A stretch of DNA of 64,000 nt from Pelecanus crispus (taxonomy: Eukaryota > Chordata > Aves > Pelecaniformes > Pelecanidae): positions 152,173,967-152,237,966 of the forward strand of contig NC_134644.1 in the NCBI RefSeq assembly GCF_030463565.1. Reading direction: 5' to 3'. A model generated the notes under the pieces. That model ran no database searches and had not been told where the DNA came from. It was given only the letters and a program-made list of their open reading frames with translations. Position 1 is the stretch's first letter. Every line of letters starts with the position of its first letter. Made by a program: the position numbers and the translations under genes. Below, in pieces: positions 12,401 to 40,619 of the stretch.

Positions 12401-15400
12401 TCCCTGGTACAGATACAGCCCCTGGTAGCCACACCAGCCCCTTCCCAGCTGGGACTCTGGTACAGCCCAGGGACCAGCATGGACCAGAGCCTGCTCCTGG
12501 TAGAGACAGAGAAACCCTGATACCACGGCTGGTGGGGGTGGAGGAGGGAAGACTGTAGCCATATGCACACAAGCCATGTTGTCTCATGCCCACAGAAGAA
12601 TAGAAGGAGAATGAACATGCTAAACAAATGATGGCAATGCAGTGGCTACAGAGCAACCGTGACTGTTATACTTAATACCTACAGCTCCTACTCAGCATTG
12701 TGCTTGGGAAACCTTTCATGATTCACTTCTGGAGCTTTTAACATAACAAGTGAATGACTGAACTGCTCCCTCATGCCACTTTCAGGAATGGCAAAAGTTC
12801 ACCCCCCCAAGGACTCTGAAAGACCCAAAAATGCAACAGCTTCTTTCTTCTGGCTTTGGTGTTGAACAACACAGGTCTTTCAGCAAACCCAGATTTATAG
12901 GGTCAAACTTGCTGTGCATCCACCAGTGTCCCGATCTCCATCACGGTTTTGGAGGACTTTTTACCTTGGGGCTAGAATCCTGTACACCACACATCATCTG
13001 AGGCTGTAGTTTGGATGTTACCCAGAAGTCCAGCAGAAGGATATTGTGTATCCGCAAGGGAAGGTAAGTTAATGAAGTGCAACCTTCCCCTGCTTTCTTC
13101 ACATTACAAGTTCCATGAATTTTATTCATCAACAGATGTAATTTACAGGAAGAGCCTAAACTCGCATTGCTGACACTCTGTGGGTTTGGATGAGAGCTGT
13201 ATGGATGTGAGGAAGGTGTAAATTAAAGTAGGTCGCATCAAGATTATTCTAACCTACCTCTTCCGGTGCTTGTAGAGTTGGCTTCCACTGCAGCTTCTGC
13301 CTCAAGCACCCCAGCCCATAACTTACACTAATTAGGCTCCTAATGCAAGATTTGTGTTAATAAGTAGGTAGAAATACAAATGCAGTTTGAGTGCATTACT
13401 GTATGACTCTGCCCCTCAGAGACGGTCCATACTACCTTATAGCCCAGCACCCCTGCAAAGCGAAAAGCCGGACATAAGCTCCCCCAGTGCAATGGCACAG
13501 GCACCCATCTGCTTCCTCAGTGGGCTGTTTCTGGGCAGAAAGCGAGTGCTTTTCTTCAAGGAAATAATTCAGTGGCCCCAAAATAAGAAGGGGGTGGACA
13601 GCACCCGCCCCAGAGGCCGTCAGGACAAGGGGCTGGTTTCCATCCAGGGCAGGAGCAGGGAGCCCTGCTTGAGGGGGTTAAGGGAGCGAAGGAGATGCCA
13701 GGTTTCTCAGTGGCATTTCCCTCCCATGGGCATAACTCATCGCTGGCCGTGCCAGCCCCTGAGCAGGAGGAGCCACCGGCACCCCGGAGCAGCTGGCAGC
13801 CACCTCCGCACAGGAGGGTGCCACATCGTGCAGGCCAGCGTCCCTGGGAAAAATAACCCATCAATCACTAACGGAGAGTCACAGGAGATGCTCCTACTAT
13901 GTAGGAGTAGATGCCAGAGAACAGCTGAGCAGGGGGCTGGGGTTTATTTTTAATTTTGTGAAGTAAATTTGCCTTCCGCATGATCCTCTCATTCTTCCTC
14001 TCACAGCACATGTAAATAGAAAGACAGTAAGTGGCACACACAGGTCCCAGCAGACTAAGCCACAGTACAGAGCTGCTGCAAATCTCAGTGCTTGCTGTAG
14101 CTGTCTCACAGATGCGCCTGTGCTTCCAGAGACAACATCTTCCCTTTCCTTGCACCCCTCTAGAAACACGCCAGGGTAAGCGCACATAATGGAGCCCGCT
14201 GGGTAACTCCGCAGGCACTTTCCAGCCTGCCCTGCTTGCCTCTATTTACAGGCCCATGCAGGCAACCACGCTCACTTAGCAGTAATTGAACCCACAGTCC
14301 CAGACCACCATGCGTTTGGCCACGGAGGAAAACCTCTGGATACAAGAACCCTTCTCAGGTGGAATCACGTTTCACTCCTGGAGAGTTTATTGGCTAATCT
14401 ACAAGAACTCTCAAACACAGTTTATGAGCCTGTAAATGTTCCCTGCCATGAAATGGCCCCAGGAATGGAGAATAATGCGCGTGAGATTTACCGCAAGCCT
14501 TGTAACTGAAGGAGCACTGGGCTCCGGCGCAAGCTGCTCCAAGGGGGCTGTAGGGACGGGCAGCTGCGAGCGCAGGGAGGCTGAGCTCCTTCCTACAAAC
14601 ATCGCCAGCTGCCTCCGGCCCAAGCCTGCTGCGGCTGCACTCAGGCCAGCGGAGCTGGCAGCTGGCCTGCCCCGCAGGGATGGACACGTCCCTGGAGGCA
14701 TTTGCTGCCCCTGAACCAAAATCTCGCACTCTCTCACGGTCTTAGGTTCTTGCCTTTCCTTGCAAGAACCAGGCAGCTGTGATAAAATTAGGACAGCTGC
14801 TGCTGACAATTAATTAGCTTCAGATAAGCTCTTCAGGGTGGCCATTGGGAAATAAATTAACACCGTTTCAGCCAGCACTGTAAAGCCCCCCCGGCAATCT
14901 CTGCCAGCTCTCACCCTGCTAGCAGGCACCGGGCTGTCAAGGAAGGGGTGCTGCTGCGCTGGGCTCTGCTTGCAGGGCTGGATCCCCACCAGCACGCACA
15001 GCACTGCCAAGGGGCTGGCACGCTGTGCCGATGGACTGCAACTTCATGGATTTCCCTCTTCTTTTTTTTTTTTTTTGTTTTATAAATGGGTGTTTGTTCT
15101 GGTGTAGTCTGAAACACTGCTGACCCTCAGGAAAGGTAAATACCTACCCAGTATGGTACAAACCCCACCTTCATCTTAACTTATTCTCCACCTACCTGTG
15201 TGTAGGTGTTACTTTATGCAGAAAGAGCAAAGAATGGGACTTTACAGCTGTTTATCACACCAAAGCCACATTTCCAGCCTCACATCCATCAGGCACTGAC
15301 TGGGTCCAATGCTTCCAGCGGCTCTGCATGATACTCACCAGTATCCTGGGTGAGGATATGCCTTCCCATCTTTGAGGTCTATGGAAAGTGCTTCTCACCC

Positions 15401-18400
15401 CAGCCACAGCCATCCTTCTGCACAAGCAGCATTTGTGTTGAACATCACTGATGCATGTGCAATTGTTGTAAAATTCAGGTTTTCAGCCCCACAAGCAAGA
15501 GTAAACATCTGGAAAAAAAATCCCTCCCCTACTCCTGGGCAAAATTGGCCTTTTTGCGTGGTTGATGTGAGTATAACCAGACCCTGTTAATTCAGACCTA
15601 CATTCAGCAGTAGCAGGGAAATAAATTAACAGCCATGACACAAAGGAAACAGAAGTGGCAGCAATTGCTTTCTGTTTTATGGGCTTTGGGGAAGACCATT
15701 TAAGCTTAAAATACAGTCAGCATGTGCTAATGCTGCCACTTACATCTAATGGATGTGGGAGAGAAAGAGATTTGCTTATGCAGGTATCATACCACAAAGT
15801 ACAGCAGCACCAAGAGTACATGTAGATTAATATTGTAAATGACGGAAGAGCTTTAACACAGCTGCCAAGAACCTCATGTCTTTAAAGCATTTAAATCTAA
15901 TGGGCCCAAGGTGAATAAAGCCAGACAGCAGAAAAATAAAAGGAAAAAATCAAGACAGAGTTAAAAATACAATTTTTTTTTAATTATACAGAGGAATTCC
16001 TATCCAGTGATTTTCAGTTGCAAACAGACATCGCAATAGGCCCTGTCCTAATGTGAAAACATCTGCATTTATCTCAGCAGCTGTACACAGTGTTTCCCCA
16101 TGAGTTTTGTCTGGCCTCAGCAACCTATCAGGAGCTGAAAACATCCCACCTGCGCCAGATGCAGGATGTGCATCCCATGGATGTGACCACTGCCTTATAG
16201 CTCAGGAGGACTGGGGGGACAAGGAGGACGGCTCAGCAGCTCTCACCGCTGCCCAGCTGCAGGGCTTGCGGCATCGGGTGGCCGCTGTCCTTTCGAAGGT
16301 GGCTCCAAAAGCAGGAGATGTCCTCGCTTCGCCCTCAAACCCTGCTCGGTGTGGGAGAAGCTGGGAAAACATTTTTGGACCCTATGCCCTGCTCAGCTAA
16401 CAAGACTGGTCCAACTGCATGGAAGGGGCTTTTAACAACAGGGATCTTGGAGAAACAAACCAAGAAATGCTTTTTCTAAGGTGTTAGTCCTAAAAACATG
16501 GCACATGCAGTAGTGGCTGTAGGATGGAGTAGCTGCAGCCCCCCTCCACACATGGTCCCATTAGCCTGCGGAGGAATGAGTAAAGAGACAGAGGGTATGG
16601 CAAGGAGGGAGGCAGCTCTGCCAGGACTTATCCTAACACGCATCTCTGAAGCAGGCGATTACACACTCTATGAATGAAGTCATTCAACAAACACATTCAG
16701 TTCTCCAGTCAGCCTAATGGGCTGTCATTTAACTCTATTTCCCTTCAAATTGAAAGAAAAAATAAATCAATAACTGATAGGCAAGCCTTTTCTCATGTAG
16801 CAGAAATGCTCGCTGTTATAAGTCTAAACCGGTTCTCCCTTGCACCATGGGTTTTATCACACTGTGCTGCCCTGGGACCCCACAACCAAGATCCAAACAG
16901 CCTTTACTCACTAACCTGGCTTAAATTTGTTAACCAAAACTCTTCTCCATAGCTAGCTAGACAGAAGGAACTCACCAGCTGAGATACATTTCAAAGAAAA
17001 CCCCCTGCTTTCCTGGAACCTCATTTCAAGCCCATTCTCCCCTAGAGACACAGCAACCCAGACTTCCTCCTCCCTGCAGAGCTGAGATGTCCAAGAGAGA
17101 GGCAGGTGTTGGGGGAGTTCCCATGCATCGCAAGGTGGCTGAGGTGTCCCTGTTCCTAGCTCTACTCTGGAGGAGCTGCCCCACAGCTGCCACTCTCCCA
17201 AGGGAGACCCCAAGTCCCGCTCCGTGCCATGAAGAACGGGACACTTCAAAGCAAGTCTATGCTCGCAAAAAGTTAACCCACTAGCAAGTAAACCAGTAAA
17301 GTTCCACAGAAATTATTTTAAGTGCTAGAGACCTAGTAATGAAACACTCGGTTTGGTAGAGAATCGTATTTTTTCCAAAGCTGTAAATAATCTCAGCTTC
17401 CGGATCTAAAAGCCTTCTGTGTCCTGCATCCACCCGGGCTTGCCCGCAAGCACTGGCCCTGCTTTGGGGAATGAGGATCTCTCCACCCAGGGGGGCTGTG
17501 GCTCATAGTAGAGGGATTTTAGTCCTTCACCATTGCCACTGCCAAGTTCAGGGTGGAAACAGCCCCTGAAACTCTCAGGGCTCAGGCCTCCCCCAGGTCT
17601 GCTCTGGCGTCCTCCGGTTTAACACTGGCAGTAAATTTTCCCAGCGCTAGTGATTTTCCAGACACCCAAATCTGCTTCTGCCATGACTTCCAATTGAGCA
17701 TATGGTAGCACTAGCATTATTATTCAGTACTATTATTGAATATTTAGTAATGAGAACAGTTGTGCTGCTCACCACCGGCTTCAGTTCCCCAGAGCTGGGG
17801 TGATGGAGCCACCAGGAAAGCGAGTGCAGGGCACGAGTGACTGCACGAGTCTATGTATAATGATCAATTTTGTCGCACGACTGCTGGCATCTAAGCTATG
17901 AGGAGTGAACCGGCTGTCACTCCCACTGTCACCAGCACATCTTTTCCCTGTCATATTTTTCTTACCCAAGGCTGCTTTCAGGAGCCCCCAGCCTTTCCCT
18001 GGGCAGTCCCAGTCTCCCAGGCAGTGGCAGACGTGCCACCTCAGCCTGCCTTCAGTTAATTGTTCAAAACTGCCTGTACAAGCAGCAAAACAGCCCATCC
18101 CACTCTGGAGATCCCCCACGGCAGAGGCCAGCAAAGGTGACCGCCATCAGCACGCAATGGGCCCTGGACAGGCCATTTGGTAGCAGACCTGCAGACACGG
18201 CACGGTTGGAGAGCTTGAACAACCTCCCGAATTGTAAGGTCACCAGCTGTGATTCTTGCATTTCCTCATAAAACAACCTGAGTATAATCTCTTCTGAGCC
18301 ACGTCCGTGGGCTAAGAAACAGCGATGGGCAGCCAAACTTTTCCTGCAGCTCTCAAGTTCAAGTTAGCTTGCGGTGCCAGAGGCTTTCATCGGATGGGTA

Positions 18401-19171
18401 AAAACTATTTACACGTTGGGACTTGTTCTTAACACTTCTCCTGGATCTGCCAACTGACAAGAAAAAAACTCTCACCAACTACTCTGCCGTTCACTCAGAG
18501 CCTGCAGTGAGATTTTGGGAGCTTCCTCACTGAAAGGAATATGTCTTATGGACAACCTGAGACAGGACCTCCTTTGGGGGGGCTTGAAACAAAGCCCCCC
18601 AAGACCACACCAGCCACATAAGGGCACAGCCTGCTCCGAGCCCAGGCTGGGGCGAGCAAACAGGGTTCTTGTCAGCATCTGCCTCCAGTTTGTCAGCCCC
18701 ATGCTTCACTGCAGACCTTTCATCTGGCGCTGGTGCTGCACACAGGGCTCCCTGCAGGGCTGAGTCCAAGCCAGGCAGGACTTCAGCCTGAGCCGCAGCC
18801 GAAAGGTCACGGCGTCAGCACGCCAGCCGTCCCGCAGAGCCGGCGGAGAAGCAAGTGTGCAGAGCCTCTTACGGCATCCCCGCAGCTTCGTTCCTCTGTG
18901 TAGCCACCGAGTAGGAGTTGTGGCATGACTTTTAGGAGGGGCTTGCAGGGACAGGCTTTGAGCAGACCACGCAGCAAGCCAGCCAGCAGTCACTGTGCCT
19001 GGCACAGATTTTTTTCTGACATTCACTGGGCACCACAGGGACAGAAGCCAAAGTCGGTCCCTGACGGTGAAGTCATGGAAGCATCCAAAATACCTTCTTT
19101 TCATCAATCCGTTGATCCCTTTTCATCATCTGTTGGTGATGACCTCCTCCTACCTCTGCAGTGAGAGGCAC
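9488..19171. other. Intergenic DNA, no gene recognised
   Basis: No splice-bounded coding segment could be identified. GC-richer stretches (about 13,380-13,870, 14,480-15,010 and 17,000-19,100) give open frames up to about 190 codons, but none resembles a known family and several frames are open at once on both strands, as expected from base composition. No tRNA or rRNA gene is seen. Confidence 0.55.
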
Positions 19172-19413
19172 TGTCCTGGTTTTGGCTGGGATAGAGTTAA
19201 TTTTCTTCCTAGTAGCAGGCACAGTGCTGTGTTTTGGATTTAGTAAGAGAAGAATGTTGATAACACGCTGATGTTTTTAGTTATTGCTAAGTACTGCTCA
19301 TGCTAGTCAAGGACTTTTCAGCTTCCCATGCTCTGCCAGGTGCACAAGAAACTGGGAGGGGGCACAGCCAGAAGAGTTGATCCAAACTGACCAAAGGGCT
19401 ATTCCATACCATA

Positions 19414-19421
19414 TGACGTCA
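19414..19421. promoter_or_regulatory. CRE palindrome in the solo LTR
   Basis: TGACGTCA is a perfect consensus binding site for CREB/ATF factors. It lies 8 bp upstream of the LTR's TATA box, a standard arrangement for an LTR promoter. Whether it is active at this locus is unknown. Confidence 0.8.
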
Positions 19422-19428
19422 TGCTCAG

Positions 19429-19435
19429 TATATAA
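19429..19435 (+). promoter_or_regulatory. TATA box of the solo LTR
   Basis: TATATAA, followed by a G-run and then the presumed start of the transcribed LTR region. It would direct transcription rightward, opposite to RRM2B. Confidence 0.65.
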
Positions 19436-19750
19436 ACTGGGGGGGGTTGGCCGGGGAGCAGCAATCGCTGCTCGGGAACTGTCTGGGTATCGGTCAGCGG
19501 GTGGTGAGCAATTGCATTGTGCATCACTTGCTTTGTATATTGTTATTATTATTATCATTATTATATTATTATTATTATTATTACCATTTTACTTTATTTC
19601 AATTATTAAACTGTTCTTACCTCAACCGAGGAGTGGGTTTTTTTCACTCTTACTCCTCCGATTCTCTCCCCCATCCCATCGGGGCAGGGGGAGTGAGCGA
19701 GCAGCTGCGTGATGCTTAGTTGCTGGCTGGGTCTAAACCACGACAGGCAC

Positions 19751-22059
19751 TCACTAAAGGAACAGGCACCACCAAGGCCCAAAGGTGGCCTGTCCCCATG
19801 GCAGGGGGCAACACCTCACCCTCGATGCCAGGCTGGTCCGTGCAGGTCGCTGTGGCAGCTCTCCTCCTCATACTACAAGCTTACTAGAGATGCTGCAGCA
19901 GTTACCCAGGGCCATTCCCAGAATAACTTTAACCAAACTGTTTACTACAGCAAAGAAAAGGGATTGTTGATACAGATTTGTCCCTGCAAACCCGGCAGCA
20001 GCCACACTAGACCAAATGCAGTGATGAATGGTGCAGGCAAAGCAACAGCAGTCCAGGGGAAAGGACATTTCCCACGTAAGCCCTTCAAGCAGATTTGATA
20101 AGAAGGATCTGCAGTGCAGGAGCCCCCGCTCAGCAGAGCTCCACAAGAAGCTGCCATGTCGGCAGCACCGCTGCCCATCAAAGAAATCTCATGTCTGTCA
20201 CTCACAAATCCTCTTTTATTTCATTAGAAGGGTGAAAATGCAACAGGGAATTCCCGAGCCCATCCACGCGGCTACACTCAACCAGCCAAAGACAAAGTTA
20301 CTGTTCTTCAAAGCAGTCACACGTGCTCCACGCTGGCCAAACCCAGCCATTCCTGAGATCTACCTGTAATTTAAGCTGAAGAAATTTAAGATTTCGGTTA
20401 GCAGAGCACAGCTCTAGCCTCATGGCTCAGGCAGCCTTGGTTCCTTGAGCCAGATTATGTACGATGGGATGGGAGAAGCCTCTGGCTGTGCCGCTGCCAT
20501 CACCTGTGCCCAGGCAGCGAGGAGCAGGGCAGGCAGCAGGCAGCTGCCGGCAAACCGGGAATAGTGTTTCTTAATAGCAGTATTACAGTGTCCATCTTAC
20601 CCTCCTGCTCTAAGGAAAGGGTTTGCTAAAACCTGACCTTCAAAGGCTTCTCCCCTCCACTCTGCTTTTGTGCATGTGTAGTGCGTACATGTACGTGTAC
20701 CAGATGCGTACATCAATATGCATATATATAAAGTTTATACATGCACGTGCGTATTTCTGCAGAGCGCAGCGCAGAGAGCGGTCCCCAGTCGCACAAGCAT
20801 CCTCCTGGCGAACACATACTCAGCTACGCGTAATATTAACACATCAGCATCTCCGGTGACTGTTTCTCTCCCAGAAGGAGCTCCAAAGAATATAGCAACA
20901 GAAACATTAATATTTGCTGACTCAAGGGCTCCACCAGGAGGAAGAACAGTCTGGATCATCCCCTCGGAAGGGCTAGAAGGGAGTTGCTCCTCGGGCAGGC
21001 TGGGGAATGACTGCCAGGGAGGCCAGACTTGCTGTGTAACAACATTCAAAGACAAGGATGAAAAACGTGGCAGAATTGGATTAGCACGGTGTCAGCTGGC
21101 CAGGGGCCGGCTGCAGCTCCGGGTGTGCTGCCACGCACACGGCGTTCTCATCCGCTGCAGAAATCTTACCAGTCCAGCAACACAGCCTCCAGGCTGCAAA
21201 AAACACTAAGAGTGAGCTTGCTAATTGCCCTGTCTTCACCCACTTTCTCTTCTTTCCCAGCAAGGGCTGGGAACAGTCACTGACCTACTGCACTCCACGG
21301 CGGTTTCATGACCAGAAGGCAGGGCTGGGAGCATGCGGCCCGCTTGTGGCTGTGGCTAATGCAGTCATGGGGTTTGCTAGGACCCACGTGTCTGAATGAG
21401 AGCAGCGGGAGCCAGAGGCCATTTTGGATGTTAAAAGGTGGGATTCTACCGGTGAGCCTCAGCTCCCCTTGCAGCCCCCCAGAGACAGGTTTCTGCTCGC
21501 CAGACATGTCCTTCACCACGAAGTGAAGTGCCTTCTCTGTCCTGCTGGCTGTAATGGGAGTCACACACCAGCCTTGGACTCCAACCAGGAGCACAGAGAC
21601 TATACATGGAAGGGATGCATCACCGCTCCCCACCATCAGGCTTTGTAAGCACGATGGGCACAGCACAAGATGCACAGAGCCAGACCCAGCTTGTTCGCCC
21701 AGGCAGAGTCAGGGCGCCCGACCCGAGGGCACAATGCCCTTGCTATATCAGATACCACCCACTGAAATTACATTTCTGGAGTGTTTCTTCTTCGAATCTA
21801 AGGGATTCCCAAGAGATTTTTCCTTGACCCAGAAAATTCCAGAAAAAAAAAAAATCTGCCTGCTCCCTAGACCGCAAACCCCATTCCCGGGAACAAGAAA
21901 CAACAAGTCGAGAGCTCACAGAGCGCAAGACAGCGTATGGAGCACTCGTAACTTTCTCCCACAACCCAAAAGCTGTGAACACCAACTTACTCTGGCAGAG
22001 CTTGATTTTATCAGTTTGGATTTCACAAGCAAGCATGTAACTAGCAAACAAAGGCATGC
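19751..22059. other. Intergenic DNA between the solo LTR and the RRM2B 3' end
   Basis: No gene recognised. A short TG/CA-alternating, palindrome-rich stretch (about 20,670-20,755) is the only low-complexity feature. Open frames of up to about 200 codons (for example 21,554-22,177 plus) show no family resemblance. Confidence 0.55.
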
Positions 22060-24220
22060 TCTTCTCCACGTTCAAGTTTTATTGAAACTACATATATATT
22101 TTACACACAAATGGGGTGGAAGCCATTGTAACCAGACTTTGGTATCTCATATACATTTACAGAACCTGAGCACATAGCAGTTTCATATTTGAATATTCTG
22201 TATACTCTCATCAAAATTCACAACACTCAAAACAAATGCTTTTTATTACTTCTAGTGACATAACAATAGCTTCTATTCCTCCAACAACAGACCCATTTAC
22301 AACATTTTCTCTTTCTCCCCCATCAACACTGTATTTCCAAAATGCGCTGGATTTTCTCACCGAGTCCATACTTCTCTTGCAGTTGCAGGACATTACTGAG
22401 TGACACCAGTTCCAGCTTTTCTCTGTGTTCTCCAGGTCCCCCTCTGCCCTCCCCAAGCACCTTACGTCAGATGATGCAGGATCTTCTCTAGGGAAAAAAC
22501 AAAAGCTGTCCTGTTTCCATGCTTCATGATCTTTTACTGAGACCAAACAAAAAGAGTCAGTTTTGCTGCTTATGTTTACACCAGGGACAATTGCTCACTG
22601 GGAACTACGCTAAGGCAGTGGACTTGTTTCATGGAACTCAGATACCCAGGGCTATGGCTGATCTGGGCTGGCAGTGAAATAACACTTATACCACCCCATC
22701 ACCGATAACCCTGGGCTGTCAGCTCATCTCATGCCAGGCATATCAAAAGCAGCACAAGATGTTTGCAACAGTAAGAAAGACTTAACAAAAGCTCTTATAC
22801 AAATTGCTGAACATTATGAAAAAAATGCTTGGGTTTAATAAAGCAGAACCCTTTGTCTAGCTCATGTACAGTCACTTCACCTTTGAAAAAAATGAGCATA
22901 TCTATTTGCAAATAATCCACCTACAAGTGAATAGTATCCCTTCCATCCCAAGTACCACTGCAGCATGTTAGTGTTAGCCATTCTTCAACTGCTCCTTTCT
23001 CTGCATGTGACATTGAGAAATTTTAAAAAGTTTTCAGGCACACACTGGAACACACCAAAACCCAAACAGCAGTCCTTTGTAAGATGCTGCTAATCCGTAC
23101 TACTTCAAGATTTGTTTTTGAAAGGTTTAATACCTTCCTCCAGAAGCTCTTCTGTGACAACAGTTTCAATGGTTCACATTAAACATACAACTTGAAGTAC
23201 CTCCACGCATTATCAGTGCTTCCTTACAGCCCAGGTAGTATGTTTGTAGTACCTCAAGGGATAATCCCTTGGAATGATATGCCTTCTCACCCCATCAATG
23301 CACAACTGAAACCAAGAAGGGGGTAATATCAAATCACCCAGTATAACAGAAGGAAGACAGACAACACCCAGAGCCGGCTGTTCCACTGTCAGATGCCAAC
23401 GGCAACTCAGTGCAACTACAGACTGCTTAATAAGGCACTTGTTCAGAGAAGCAGGGAAAAACAGGCAGCACAGGCCAAAGAACTACAGGATGTGTTTCTT
23501 CTCCACTATTAGTAGGCTTGCCTTTTCAAGGACCATTCAAGGTCCACTGACCTGCTTAATAACAGCTGTAAGACAAAAATTGTATGTATTTGATTTAAAC
23601 TCCTACCAACAGCCATCAGACTTGCAACCAGAGTAAAAACGTTTTCAGACAGGACCCAGGTTAATGGGGAGATCAAAATGTATCCCTGGGTTTAATAAGA
23701 TTTTATAGTTCATACCTTATTAATGTCTTCCCACATCCACTTATTACTCTATCTGCAGCAGAATGAAAGGGAAGAGCTTTTACTCTAGACCAAATCTATA
23801 AACATGAAAATAGAAACCATGAAAATCATTTATAGCAATATATACACAGAGTGATACCTCAGATTAAAATACTGTAACATGAGGTAAATACGCAGCTTGC
23901 TTTCTTAAAACACTACCAAAGTCCTAAAAAAGTAGTAGTATCCAGGTCATTTTTAAAGACAGTAATCACAGCAGATGAGTCAAGGGAGTCTTAAAAAGGC
24001 CATCCTTTTAAAAAAACGTATCAATTTTTTAAAAAGGACACCCCCCCTTTCTTTTTTTAAATGACACAGAGCAAAATATATTTAGTCTTCAGACAAACAA
24101 CATGAAAACCCAGGAAAAAAATCCCAGTAGACTCCAATTCCAGGAGAGGAAACAGAGACAACTTCACAGCAGAAAGTGAGATGGGAAGAGGGAAACAGTC
24201 ACCGTTCATTTGCCAAGTTA
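22060..24220 (-). other. RRM2B: Probable 3' untranslated region of RRM2B
   Basis: It follows the RRM2B stop codon directly in the last exon. Minus-strand AATAAA hexamers occur at 22,242-22,247 and 22,078-22,083, so the message probably ends near 22,060 or about 22,225. A 3' UTR of roughly 2 kb is plausible for this gene, whose mammalian UTR is also long. The exact end is inferred, not seen. Confidence 0.5.
22078..22083 (-). promoter_or_regulatory. RRM2B: Candidate distal poly(A) signal of RRM2B
   Basis: AATAAA on the minus strand, about 2.1 kb past the stop codon and followed by GT-containing sequence. A second AATAAA at 22,242-22,247 could be used instead. Confidence 0.45.
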
Positions 24221-40270
<16,050 letters not shown>

Positions 40271-40349
40271 GGCCAGCGGCGACTGGGCCGCGAGAAGGTG
40301 GCGCCGGTTGAAGGGGGAACGGCCACGGCCGCCGCCGCTCCTCCTCCGC

Positions 40350-40357
40350 GGGGCGGG
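40350..40357. promoter_or_regulatory. RRM2B: GC box (Sp1-type) upstream of RRM2B
   Basis: GGGGCGGG about 80 bp upstream of the start codon in the CpG island. Sp1/KLF-type sites are usual in TATA-less promoters; use of this one is inferred. Confidence 0.5.
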
Positions 40358-40521
40358 CGCACAACGGCGGCGGCCCCGGGGCCCGCGGCAGCGCCCGGCC
40401 CCGGCCCCGGCCCCTGAGCAGAGCCGGCCCGCACGGCGGGGCTCCCGGCGGCCGAGGGCTCGGCCGTGCCTGGTCTCCGGCGAGAGCAGGGAAGGAGCAG
40501 GTGCTCAGAGCCGGTCTCAGG

Positions 40522-40548
40522 GGACAAGCCCCGCACGCAGGCTTGTGC
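40522..40548. promoter_or_regulatory. RRM2B: Candidate p53 response element upstream of RRM2B
   Basis: Two decamers: GGACAAGCCC (40,522-40,531, 10/10 to RRRCWWGYYY) and AGGCTTGTGC (40,539-40,548, 9/10), separated by 7 bp. The permitted spacer in the classical definition is 0-13 bp. It lies 252-278 bp upstream of the start codon in the CpG island. RRM2B is a known p53 target in mammals, through an element in intron 1. Confidence 0.5.
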
Positions 40549-40619
40549 CCGCTCGCCCCGGTCTCCAGGCCTCCGCTGCTGCCCAGCCGGAGGCGGAGAC
40601 GCAAAACTGAGGGAGGTAG

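Larger units (their letters stand above)
19167..19750 (+). mobile_element. Solo LTR of an avian endogenous retrovirus, with 5-bp target duplication
   Basis: The LTR body is 19,172-19,745 (574 bp). It starts TGTCCTGG and ends CCACGACA, giving the TG...CA ends of retroviral LTRs, and is flanked by perfect 5-bp duplications GGCAC (19,167-19,171 and 19,746-19,750). Internal landmarks on the plus strand are a full CRE palindrome TGACGTCA (19,414-19,421), a TATA box TATATAA (19,429-19,435), an ATT-rich tract (19,542-19,583) and an ATTAAA poly(A) signal (19,605-19,610). There is no primer-binding site, gag or pol nearby, so this is a recombination-derived solo LTR. The text resembles an LTR family abundant in neoavian birds; a 5-bp duplication fits ERVL-like elements. 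The family name is not asserted. Confidence 0.92.

Noticed and set aside
13387-13953. 188-codon plus-strand frame in intergenic DNA
   Set aside because: No recognisable domain, no splice context, and overlapping open frames on the other strand in a GC-rich patch; likely chance.
19284-19719. 142- and 90-codon plus-strand frames
   Set aside because: They fall inside the solo LTR at 19,172-19,745, including translated ATT repeats (strings of Ile/Leu/Tyr).
21554-22177. 207-codon plus-strand frame near the RRM2B 3' end
   Set aside because: Low-complexity mixture without family likeness, ending in the probable RRM2B 3' UTR on the opposite strand.
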